Position numbers and translations under genes: made by a program. The notes under the pieces were generated by a model. The model was given only the letters and a program-made list of their open reading frames with translations. It had not been told where the DNA came from and did not search any database. This document shows, one piece after another, positions 8,933 through 17,300 of a stretch of 64,000 bases of DNA. Origin of the DNA: Dyadobacter koreensis (GTDB taxonomy: Bacteria > Bacteroidota > Bacteroidia > Cytophagales > Spirosomataceae); contig NZ_FNXY01000005.1 of the NCBI RefSeq assembly GCF_900108855.1, positions 639,061 to 703,060 on the forward strand, written 5' to 3'. Every line of letters begins with the position of its first letter. Position 1 is the stretch's first letter.

Positions 8933-9137
8933 ACGAACCGTTCCGAAGGAATGATCATGAAATCAAACTAAGTTCCACCAACGAAATGTTCCTATCGGAA
9001 CAAATGCCGGATATCCCCATGCCATTGTCCAATCGGGATATTTAGTTGTTAGATGTTTGTCCCATTGGGACATTTCGTTGGTAGAAGTTAAGGCGTGTTG
9101 ATATGGTTTTCGTTCCTTAGGAACGTCTCGTAAAATT
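8933..9137. repeat. Composite hairpin element, copy E
   Basis: Outer left part CGAACCGTTCCGAAGGAA (right half decayed), left arm 8974-9002, right arm 1 decayed (ending 9052), right arm 2 intact (TGTCCCATTGGGACA, ending 9084), outer right palindrome CGTTCCTTAGGAACG at 9111. It lies downstream of the permease gene. Confidence 0.82.
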
Positions 9138-9139
9138 CC

Positions 9140-9200
9140 TGCTGGCAGCAGGATTTAAGCCACCGGTTTCTTGACATTGTTGTCCAAATACCGGAGTTTA
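9140..9200 (+). pseudogene. Short decayed fragment of the 1442 membrane gene
   Basis: Immediately after element E, the sequence GCAGGATTTAAGCCACCGG then TTTCTTGACATTGTTGTCC aligns with the same starting point of the parent gene as fragments 2 and 3, with many mismatches. Only about 60 bp remain. The fixed junction after an element end is what identifies it. Confidence 0.6.
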
Positions 9201-9213
9201 TTAGCATTAACTT

Positions 9214-9507
9214 TTACAAATTCAACAATTCAGTATGGTAAATCGCGGCTGGTTCCTGAATTAACGCAGGAATTTCTGCAACCAGCTTTTTGATGTAAGG
9301 CTGCTGATCATGCAGGTCCAGACCTTCCTGGCTTTCCCATATTTCATGAAAAATGAAAATTTCGGGATTTTTTGTACCATGGTGCAGGTCATATTGCAGA
9401 CAGGCTTTTTCTTCTCTTGATTTTTCAACCAGGTTCAAAAGCATGGCACGTACGTCTTCGATATGCTCAGGTTTGCTTTTAAAAACTACTGTTAAATTGA
9501 TGGGCAT
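9214..9507 (-). CDS. Antibiotic biosynthesis monooxygenase (ABM) family / YgiN-like protein
   Basis: A 97-residue protein of the dimeric ferredoxin-like ABM fold: LTVVFKSKPEHIEDVRAML, then CLQYDLHHGTKNP, then FIFHEIWESQEGLDLHDQQPYIK. Family members act as quinol monooxygenases or unknown oxidases. The HEIWES segment and the Asp/His-Gln pair after it are typical. It lies 12 bp after a small membrane protein gene on the same strand and is divergent from hxlR, a context usual for redox- or aldehyde/quinone-responsive clusters. The substrate is not predictable. Confidence 0.85.
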   Translation of the reverse strand: MPINLTVVFKSKPEHIEDVRAMLLNLVEKSREEKACLQYDLHHGTKNPEIFIFHEIWESQEGLDLHDQQPYIKKLVAEIPALIQEPAAIYHTELLNL

Positions 9508-9519
9508 GGAATTTCTGAC

Positions 9520-9729
9520 TTATAATATTTTGATTTTTTCTCTATTATGAAATAGCAAATAAGCTAAAATCAATGGGAAAAACGTAAAAAAGCCGAAGCC
9601 ATTTTTCACCGCACTGTACACGGTAATGCCTATAAAGATGCCAATAAGGAATGCATTGATCAATTTATTGTTCTTTATCTTTTTCTGCTCTTTCAGTGTT
9701 TCCGCGTCGGGAAGTTGGTTTTGTTCCAT
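9520..9729 (-). CDS. Small two-helix membrane protein
   Basis: 69 residues: a charged N-terminus (ETLKEQKKIKNNK), then two predicted membrane helices (LINAFLIGIFIGITVYSAV and FFTFFPLILAYLLF) and a basic tail. It resembles widespread uncharacterised Bacteroidota small membrane proteins. It starts 85 bp from the divergent hxlR gene and precedes the ABM gene by 12 bp, so HxlR control of both is likely. The function is unknown. Confidence 0.65.
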   Translation of the reverse strand: MEQNQLPDAETLKEQKKIKNNKLINAFLIGIFIGITVYSAVKNGFGFFTFFPLILAYLLFHNREKIKIL

Positions 9730-9814
9730 ATTTTCAATTTTATGTTTTCATAACCCAACTATATTTAGGTAAAGTTGAGGACTAAATTTTGAGTGCGCAA
9801 TAAGTCAGATATTT

Positions 9815-10135
9815 ATGGCTACTAAAAACGAATTGGTAACCAATGAAACTTGTCCTGCCCAGGCACTTTTAAAGTCGCTTTCCGGAAAATGGAAGCCTGA
9901 GATATTTCGCCTGGCTGTGGACGGTACCTTGCGTTTCAGCAGCCTGCTTCGCCAGAGTGAAGGCGCTAACAAACAAACACTGGCAGTTGCGTTAAAAGAG
10001 CTGGAAGTCGTTGGACTACTGCAAAAAAATGTGATCAAACAAAAACCTTTGCACATTGAATATGTACTTACCGAAAAGGGCCAGTCGCTAATTCCTGTTT
10101 TTAAGCAATTGGAACGTTTTGGTCAAGGTATTTGA
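9815..10135 (+). CDS. HxlR-family transcriptional regulator
   Basis: 106 residues. CPAQALLKSLSGKWKPEIFRL is the typical HxlR opening, with the single conserved Cys at residue 13 that often senses electrophiles or oxidants. The winged helix follows (LRFSSLLRQSEGANKQTL, ALKELEVVGLLQK, HIEYVLTEKGQSLIPVF). It is transcribed divergently from the small membrane protein and ABM genes across 85 bp, the classic arrangement for local control. Confidence 0.92.
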   Translation: MATKNELVTNETCPAQALLKSLSGKWKPEIFRLAVDGTLRFSSLLRQSEGANKQTLAVALKELEVVGLLQKNVIKQKPLHIEYVLTEKGQSLIPVFKQLERFGQGI

Positions 10136-10209
10136 TATTCAGGTTTCAGGCATTATCACCATGCCGTTTTAATTCAAAAATTATCTATACAATTGTAATG
10201 AAAAATTAT

Positions 10210-10248
10210 CTAGTGAAATAGTTGGCAAACAGCCAACTATTTCCCTAG
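10210..10248. promoter_or_regulatory. Inverted repeat upstream of higB, candidate HigA operator
   Basis: GAAATAGTTGGC and GCCAACTATTTC are separated by AAACA, and outer CTAG words extend the symmetry. It lies 89 bp before the chosen higB start and 75 bp after the hxlR stop, so it may be the toxin-antitoxin operator or the hxlR terminator. No T-run follows, which favours an operator. Confidence 0.5.
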
Positions 10249-10336
10249 ATTTGTATTGATGTAATTGTTATGAAAATCTTGATAATCAATCCATTGGAAT
10301 AAGTGCATGGAGCGTTTAGAAAGAGCCTTTTATGAC

Positions 10337-10630
10337 ATGATACTATTATATTCCCGCAAACTGGACAAGTTTGCCAGTAAACATTCCGACTCGGGGAAAA
10401 GTCTGCGCGTTTGGATATCAGTGGTGGAAAGGGCAGTTTGGAAGAGAAGTTTTGATGTACTTCATGAATTCCCCAAAGCCAAAATCATTAAAGGAGACAG
10501 AGCCAGATTCAAGATCGTTGGTAATAAATACCGCCTCATTGTGGAGGTGGATTATGAAGATGGAATTGTAGAGATTAGGTTTATCGGAACACATTCAGAA
10601 TATGATTTGATAGATGCTGAAACGATATAA
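10337..10630 (+). CDS. higB: HigB-type mRNA interferase toxin
   Basis: 97 residues from the second in-frame Met. This start ([18 protein letters not shown]) matches the usual HigB opening better than the Met ten codons upstream. Family hallmarks are visible: [39 protein letters not shown] and the end [14 protein letters not shown]. HigB proteins are ribosome-associated RelE-like endoribonucleases that cut mRNA. Toxin-first gene order with the antitoxin 29 bp downstream is typical of higBA. Confidence 0.9.
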   Translation: MILLYSRKLDKFASKHSDSGKSLRVWISVVERAVWKRSFDVLHEFPKAKIIKGDRARFKIVGNKYRLIVEVDYEDGIVEIRFIGTHSEYDLIDAETI

Positions 10631-10659
10631 TCATACTGGATTTAAAAGAAAATAACGAC

Positions 10660-11037
10660 ATGACACAGCCACAATGGTTTTTGATAGAAACAGAGCAGGA
10701 GTATGAAAGAGCTCTTGCCCGGTATGAAGAAGTAAAACGAGCTTCAAAAAATTCTGCTGATCACAAGGAAAAAATCCTTTTGGTACATCTCATTTCAGAA
10801 TACGAAAAGGAAAACCGCAACTTGCCGGAGGTTGATCCCATTGAATTAATCAAAATCAGAATGGCGGATTTTGGCTATAAATCCGCGGATCTCGCCAATG
10901 AATATGGCGACAAGGGAACAATCAGCAAAGTGCTGAACTACAAACAGGCACTTTCGCTAACCATGATCCGTAAGTTCAGCAAATTGCTGCATATTCCTGC
11001 GGATGCTTTGATTAAGGAGTATGAGTTGGTTGGGTAA
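10660..11037 (+). CDS. higA: HigA-type antitoxin with C-terminal helix-turn-helix
   Basis: 125 residues. The N-terminal half is helical and acidic (EQEYERALARYEEV, LLVHLISEYEKENRNLPEVDP), as in long HigA antitoxins that pair with HigB_toxin-type partners. The C-terminal half is a Cro/C1-like HTH (IKIRMADFGYKSADLANEYGDKGTISKVLNYKQALSLTMIRKFSKLL). It should neutralise HigB and repress the pair's promoter. It lies 29 bp after higB. Confidence 0.9.
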   Translation: MTQPQWFLIETEQEYERALARYEEVKRASKNSADHKEKILLVHLISEYEKENRNLPEVDPIELIKIRMADFGYKSADLANEYGDKGTISKVLNYKQALSLTMIRKFSKLLHIPADALIKEYELVG

Positions 11038-11051
11038 AAGATATTATTAAA

Positions 11052-11224
11052 CTGGGGACTGTGGATCATGACTGGCTTTTTCGTTCTGGCCAACGCCTAC
11101 AACATGTTCGGCCCGCCACCGGAAGATAATATCATGATGCTGTTTGTTTCGTTTGTGGTTTTGCAGGTGATTGTGCTGGGGGTGGATTGGTGGGTTGATG
11201 GGAATAGGATTGGGGTTGATTGAG
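11052..11224 (+). pseudogene. Fragment 4 of the 1442 membrane gene, 3' end only
   Basis: About 170 bp matching the last third of the parent gene (coding LWIMTGFFLLANAYN through WWVDRNR), with scattered substitutions and a shifted 3' end that stops at TGA 11222. It starts abruptly right after higA and has no start codon. Element F follows 75 bp later. It is more diverged than fragments 2 and 3, so it is probably older. Confidence 0.8.
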
Positions 11225-11298
11225 GGTTGAGTTGGTTTAGATTAATTATATTCAATTGTTCAATCTAACCCCCAGATCACGTCTGACGGAAGTAAACA

Positions 11299-11478
11299 CG
11301 AGCCGTCCCGAAGGAACGGCCAGCCGGAAATTTACACCGATTTCCTACCAACGAAATGTTCATATCGGAACAAAAACACCTGAATATTCCAATGTCATTG
11401 TCCCATCGGGACATTTCGTTGGTAGAAGCCGGGAGAGATCGATGTGGTTTTCGTTCCGTAGGAACGTTTGGTGAATTT
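11299..11478. repeat. Composite hairpin element, copy F
   Basis: Outer left CCGTCCCGAAGGAACGG, left arm CTACCAACGAAATG with stem TGTTCATATCGGAACA (11345-11372), one right arm (TGTCCCATCGGGACA, ending 11425), outer right CGTTCCGTAGGAACG followed by TTTGGTGAATTT. It sits at the edge of the AT-rich island. Confidence 0.85.
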
Positions 11479-11567
11479 AAAGATGTGACCGTTAAATAAA
11501 TAAAGTTTAATTAGTTATTGTTTAATTCCTATCATTGCCATCAAATTACTCAACTACCTCCTCTTCA

Positions 11568-12197
11568 ATGAAAAAATATTTACTTCTGATTGTTCTCTCA
11601 TTTTTTGTTTTCGGTTGCAGCCCTTTCTATATAACCCGTTACGAATTAGTCACTACTGAGACTTTACCTAATTACGGTCCTAATGGAATTGGCGACGAAG
11701 AATATACTGACATTCCACAAGGAGATACAATCTCAATCGTATCTGAAAGTTTATTTCCAAAAATCAAAAAAAGCACTCGCGCCAGACATTCGAAACGGCT
11801 TGTATGGATTACTGGTTTTACTTCTAAAACAAGACTTATTTCTAGGGCTAGAATATCAAGAAGAAGCTACCGGAATTTATACCGAAACAGATCTAATGAT
11901 GAAATAGCAAGTTCTTCATCCACTTCTTCCTATAAAAATACTCCTTCGAATGGTGCTACAATTTACACTGGACCGCGCGGAGGACGATATTATATTAATT
12001 CCAACGGAAATAAAACTTATGTTAAAAGAGGCTCTTCGACTTCGTCAACAAGAACATCAAAATCATATTCTTCGAAAAAGTACAGCACATCGAAATCTTC
12101 TCGTTCACGTAAATCTTCGAGTTATAAATCTGGGTCATCAAAATCTCGGAGTACTGGAACAAGATCAAGTTATGGATCTTCATATAGAAGAAGATAA
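11568..12197 (+). CDS. Ser/Lys-rich lipoprotein with a GGRYYINSNGNKTYV motif
   Basis: The ATG at 11568 gives MKKYLLLIVLSFFVFGCSP, a lipoprotein signal peptide with Cys 17. An upstream TTG in the same frame would hide it. The middle is ordinary. Residues about 135-155 carry ATIYTGPRGGRYYINSNGNK, which resembles the PBCV basic adaptor motif found in viruses and in bacterial surface proteins. The last 55 residues are almost only Ser, Lys, Arg, Thr, Tyr and Gly, so the tail is disordered and strongly basic. It probably sits on the outer membrane. It is followed at 31 bp by another lipoprotein with the same motif. Confidence 0.75.
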   Translation: MKKYLLLIVLSFFVFGCSPFYITRYELVTTETLPNYGPNGIGDEEYTDIPQGDTISIVSESLFPKIKKSTRARHSKRLVWITGFTSKTRLISRARISRRSYRNLYRNRSNDEIASSSSTSSYKNTPSNGATIYTGPRGGRYYINSNGNKTYVKRGSSTSSTRTSKSYSSKKYSTSKSSRSRKSSSYKSGSSKSRSTGTRSSYGSSYRRR

Positions 12198-12227
12198 ATT
12201 ATTCCCTCATCATAAATCAACGTAATA

Positions 12228-12422
12228 ATGAAAAGTCTTCTCCTGTCTTTGATTCTAGTGTTTGCATTTTCCTGTTCGTCTTCCGACGATGTAAATCCAT
12301 CGTCTGGTGGATGTGGAACTCATAGTGGACATTCTTTAATTTTAGGTCTCAAAGGTGGATGTTACTATCTTAATGGCAATGGGAATAAGACATACGTGAG
12401 CAGAAGTGAATGTAATTGTTGA
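12228..12422 (+). CDS. Small lipoprotein with a GNGNKTYV motif
   Basis: 64 residues: MKSLLLSLILVFAFSCSSSDD is a lipoprotein signal peptide with Cys 16. The mature part is small and Cys-rich (GGCGTH, GGCYYLNGNGNKTYVSRSECNC). The GGCYYLNGNGNKTYV stretch matches the motif in the preceding gene, so the two are probably related by duplication or share a partner. The function is unknown. Confidence 0.7.
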   Translation: MKSLLLSLILVFAFSCSSSDDVNPSSGGCGTHSGHSLILGLKGGCYYLNGNGNKTYVSRSECNC

Positions 12423-12453
12423 TAAAGTTAGCTAAAATCAATAAATAGAAATT

Positions 12454-13830
12454 ATGAACCATCCTGTTGAAGACTTGTCTAAAGACCTCCCGTCGCTTTT
12501 AAATAATGGAGTTATGATGTCTCATGCCAATCAAGAAATACTAATTTTTAAGGGTATCTATATCCTAAAAACTGCAAATATTGAAATAGAAATTGATGGA
12601 GAAATCTGGTTCATGTGGCTCCCAGATTTCAAGGCCAGATTTTATGGAAATCCCCTTGTAAATATTGATTTCTACAATTTGACATTATTGATTGACCGAA
12701 AGGAGATTGTTATAAATGGGGAAGTTTTTGGAGATGTTAGTGGAGTAGATGTAAAGACTGGATTAGGGGTAATTGAGGGAAGAATATCTATTTCTAATAC
12801 CTCTTATTTAGGCGACATCTCCCAGATGGTTGATAGAATTACTTTTTCTATTCCGAATTTAAAAGAATTTATTGGTTTACCTGTCAAGTATAAATCTGAA
12901 AATAATACAGTAAGTATAAGTCAAAGCAGAATATTTTTAGAGGATGGTGAATACCAAATTATTATTGATAGGTGTTCAAATTATTCTGATTTGCATACAT
13001 CATTAAAAGCTAACGGTGGATATATAATACAATATAACGGGGAATTACGGAAAAAGAACGGGTTGTTAAATTATGACGATGGCCGAGAGGTCCTACATTG
13101 CTTGAATAGATTCTTGCACCTTTTAAATGGTATAAATACCTCTGCTATTTTTTTAAAAGGTTGGAAATCAAGTATTTTGAAATGGGGAGATTATACGCCT
13201 TATGTTGTAAGACCTTATAAATACGTTTATTCTTGGTCCACAATTGACACTTTTGAGCATATTGGACACACTTGGAATAAATTTAGAAAATATTGGCTTT
13301 CTATAGATGATCGCTCAATACTAATTTCAATTATTCATTGGTATGTAGAGGCAAACATAAATTCAGCTTTTATTGAAGGTTCAATTGTTATGGCACAAGC
13401 GGCATTGGAGGGTCTATTTAACTGGATAATTATCGAAAATGATCCGGCCGTCAACGCAGTATTAGCTAAGAAATTGGAGAACAAAAACGCAGAGGCTAAA
13501 TTATTTTTATTACTGAAGAAAATTGAATTGAAGAATGGTATTCCAGAAAGTTTATCTCATTTGGTAGGAATTAAACCTAGAATAAAAAATGGTCCAACTG
13601 CAATAATAGAAATCCGAAATGCCTTAGTTCATGGAAATAGAGGAAAAAGGAGGAATTTGAATTTAATTAACAGTGATGTAAGAATTGAAGTATTGAGGTT
13701 ATCATTGTGGTACATTGAACTTCTACTTTTACATGCACTGGAATATGACAGCAAATACTTTAATCGATGCTCACAATCATTTCCTAATGGTATGCCTGAG
13801 CCGTTGCCATGGTCTAATACGCATACCTGA
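12454..13830 (+). CDS. HEPN-motif protein, possible ApeA-like defence ribonuclease
   Basis: 458 residues, low GC. The N-terminal 230 residues are beta-rich with no domain I can name. The C-terminal part is helical and ends with a HEPN-type motif: R388-N-A-L-V-H393 (RNALVH, the R-x4-H form), preceded by a long helix with AALEGLFNWIIIEND. HEPN proteins with such N-termini include the ApeA abortive-infection family, which cleaves RNA on phage infection. The general architecture fits, but the N-terminal domain is not securely matched. It begins 32 bp after the small lipoprotein gene. The foreign base composition and the neighbouring mobile repeats suggest transfer. Confidence 0.6.
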   Translation: MNHPVEDLSKDLPSLLNNGVMMSHANQEILIFKGIYILKTANIEIEIDGEIWFMWLPDFKARFYGNPLVNIDFYNLTLLIDRKEIVINGEVFGDVSGVDVKTGLGVIEGRISISNTSYLGDISQMVDRITFSIPNLKEFIGLPVKYKSENNTVSISQSRIFLEDGEYQIIIDRCSNYSDLHTSLKANGGYIIQYNGELRKKNGLLNYDDGREVLHCLNRFLHLLNGINTSAIFLKGWKSSILKWGDYTPYVVRPYKYVYSWSTIDTFEHIGHTWNKFRKYWLSIDDRSILISIIHWYVEANINSAFIEGSIVMAQAALEGLFNWIIIENDPAVNAVLAKKLENKNAEAKLFLLLKKIELKNGIPESLSHLVGIKPRIKNGPTAIIEIRNALVHGNRGKRRNLNLINSDVRIEVLRLSLWYIELLLLHALEYDSKYFNRCSQSFPNGMPEPLPWSNTHT

Positions 13831-13866
13831 AAAATATTCCTAAATTGAATTGTAATGATGCCAAGG

Positions 13867-14208
13867 CTATTCTGTAACTGGGTGTAATTCAATTCCTCTT
13901 ACTTCCTTTTGATAAGCCATAAACCCCAAAGTCGAAATTAATAATATTAAAATAATACAAAAACTGAGTGGAAGTATTTTTTTTAACCTAATCGTAAACG
14001 GATATTTTCTATGAAGAAAAATAGCCAAAACGAGAGTTAAGATAATTGAGAAAAATGCTGTTGTGGCGAGACTGCCCAGAAATGAAATGATTAAATTAGA
14101 TAATCCATTGGGATCTGATAAACTTCCAGTTCCTACAAAAATATGTTCAATTGAAAATTGCGATATCATTAATAATAAGGCAATTATCCAAAGGTATTTG
14201 GCTTTCAT
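13867..14208 (-). CDS. Small membrane protein, unknown
   Basis: 113 residues with three predicted membrane segments: the N-terminal LWIIALLLMISQFS, the middle AFFSIILTLVLAIFL and the late FCIILILLISTLGFMAY. A basic loop lies between the last two. It is convergent with the HEPN gene (37 bp gap) and has the same low GC. I recognise no family. Confidence 0.5.
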   Translation of the reverse strand: MKAKYLWIIALLLMISQFSIEHIFVGTGSLSDPNGLSNLIISFLGSLATTAFFSIILTLVLAIFLHRKYPFTIRLKKILPLSFCIILILLISTLGFMAYQKEVRGIELHPVTE

Positions 14209-14322
14209 AAAGGAGGCTAATTTTGATTATCTATTTGTTTTACCAATATAGGCAAGAACAATTATAACGCAATTAAGAAATCAGACTGTAACAATCTAAT
14301 TTCTTAATTACCGTATTAAATT

Positions 14323-17300
14323 CTATTCCCCCCTAACCTCCAACAACCCCTCACTCTCCAGATAAACCTCCTTCAACCCCTGCAAAACCTCAGCGGACGG
14401 CTCGGCCCATAAGCCTCTTTGCGCGGCTTCGAGTAATCTTTCGGCGATGGCGTGTAAGGCCCATGGGTTGCTTTCGGCGAAAAACTGCTGCATGTTGGCG
14501 TCCAGGGCGTAGGTTTCGGCTACTTTTTCGTACATCCAGTCGTCGATCACGTTGGCTGTGGCATCATAACCGAAGAGGTAGTCAACGGTAGCAGTAAGTT
14601 CCAGTCCGCCCTTGTAACCGTGTTTTTTGATGCTGTCGAGCCATTTCGGGTTCACAACCCTTGAACGGAAAACACGCAACGTTTCCTCTTTCAGGTCGCG
14701 CACCACCGGTTGGGCCGGGTTTTGCGAGTCGCCGAAATAATGTTTTGGCTGCTGTCCGGTAAGGCTGCGTATGGTCGCAATCATCCCGCCATGGAATTGC
14801 AGATAATCGTCGCTGTCAAAAATATCATGTTCGCGGTTGTCCTGGTTGTGCAGCGCCACCTCCACGCCGGAAAGACATTGCTGAAATTCGCTGCGGGCAT
14901 CTACACCCTGCGCGTTCTTCGTATAGGCATAACCGCCCCAGTTGACATAGGCCTGCGCAAAATCCGCATCCCCATGCCAGTTTTTTTCATTGATCAAAGG
15001 CAAAATCCCCGCACCATAAGCACCCGGAGCCGCCCCGAAAATCCGGTAACTGGCCCGTTCTTCGGCATCTTCAATCGATAATTCATTGTCTTTTTGCAGT
15101 TCAGCCAGATCTTTCAAGTAATGTTTGCGGACAAAATTCTGGTCCAGCGGTTCGTCCAGCGCGATAACCTGCTGCACGGCATCATCCAGCAATTCGATCA
15201 GATGCGGGAAAGCATCACGGAAAAATCCACTGATCCGGGTGGTCACATCAATCCGCGGCCGGCCAAGTTCTTCGAGCGAAATAATTTCCACGCCGGTAAT
15301 GCGCCGGCTTTCCTGCTGCCATACCGGCCGGGCACCCATCAGAGCCAGCACTTCCGCCACATCGTCCCCATGGGTACGCATCGCTGAAGTGCCCCAGATA
15401 CTGATCCCGACACTTTCAGGATAACGCCCTGTTTCTTTCATGTGACGATCCAGAACCTCCCGTGCAAGCTGCTGGCCCACTTCCCAGGCCGCTTTGGACG
15501 GAAGTGCGCGCGGATCTACGGCGTAAAAATTTCGTCCGGTTGGCAAAATATGCGCCATACCCCGTGTAGGCGCGCCACTCGGACCGGCAGGAATATACCC
15601 ACCGGAAAGTCCGTGCATGAGGTTGGTAATTTCTTCATCCGTCCGCGCCAGATTCGGCACCAGCTGGGTACAGACAAATTCCAGCACAAGCCGGATTCCT
15701 GCCAGACCAGCCGTTGAAGGTGCCATATCCAGCGTTTCATACAAAACCTGATCAACGGATTTTGGATGAAAACGATGCTGAGCCAGCACCCGGAACAAAT
15801 GATTATTCAGCTCATCAATAATCTCCATCGCATCCGCCGCTGTCACCACCGGCCGACCGGCCAGCGACTGAAACTGCGGCGAAACCGAAGCTATTTTCTG
15901 ACCTTTTTTCTGCAAAAGATCTTCTATTTCAAATCCAAAAAGCGAAGCCATTTCCGACTGCAAACCTGGTACCGTAGCATTGGGCAGTCGGGTCAGTGCT
16001 TGCAGCATATCGATCAGCGCGTCACCTTCCGGCATTTGTCCGAGCGTGTGCAAACCGTTACGGATCTGCGCTGCACCCAGTTCACACAAATACCCGTCGA
16101 TGTCCTCGATCAGGTGGGCAATATCCTTTCCATCCATCTCCGTCAGACTCGCCGGCACACCTTCGGGTGTCATATCATCGTCCCAATCGTGCTTGTGATC
16201 ACCATGGTCGCGGCTCAGCATTGCAGCCAGATCGGCATCCAGATTGGTCTGTTTGATCAGCTCCCAGATCTGTCTTTGCAGCAAAGGCAATTTTGAAGGG
16301 TCGAGCGTTTCCACCTGATAATATTCATCGACAAGCTGGGTCAGCTGCGCCAGTTCGCCATAACTATCCGCGGAAGTCATAGGCGGCGTCAGGTGATCCA
16401 CCACCACGGCATGAGCACGGCGTTTCGCCTGCGAACCTTCACCGGGATCGTTGATAATAAACGGATAAAAAAGCGGCAGATCGCCCAGAATCGCATCCGG
16501 AAAACAGTTTTCCGACAACCCGATTCCTTTGCCCGGAAGCCATTCCAGCGTTCCGTGTTTTCCTACGTGTACAATCGCATCTGCATCCCAGCCATCACGC
16601 AGCCAACGGTATAATGCGTAATAATGATGCGTCGGGGCGAGATCTGGCTGGTGATAAATGGCATCCGGATCCATACCATATCCACGGGGCGGCTGCAATG
16701 CTACGAACGCGTTACCAAGTTCAAGTCCGGCGAGGGCGATATGGCCATCGTGGACATAAGTTTCGCCGGGTGCCTGTCCCCATTGTTTGGTTATTTTCTG
16801 GCGTAAAACTTCCGGTAATTCATCAAACCAGCCCGCATATTTTTCAAACGAAACCTTACCGGCAGCGTTGGAAAGTTGTTCAGGTGTGAGGTAAGTCTGG
16901 TCGTAAGAACAGCGGTCAATTAACTGATGAATTAATTCCGTCCCGGTAGCCGGCAGGTTTTTGATCTGATAACCTTCCGCCTGCATCGAATACAAAATAT
17001 TCATCAGCGAAGCCGGTGCATCCAGTCCGACCGCATTTCCGATCTGGGAAGCTTTGGTATTGGAATTGGTAAAAATGAAAGCGACTTTTTTCTCCGAGTT
17101 TTTCAAATGACGTAAACGGGCAAACCGTAGCGCAATTCCGGCCACGCGATCGATGCGGTTGTCGAGTGCTTCATATCCTTTTGCCTGTCTGTCTTTTTCC
17201 TTGAAAGAAATCGGAACGGTAATAATCCGCCCGTCAAATTCCGGAATGGCGACATTCATAGCGGTATCCAAGGTACTTAATCCGCGACTGGAAGATTCCC

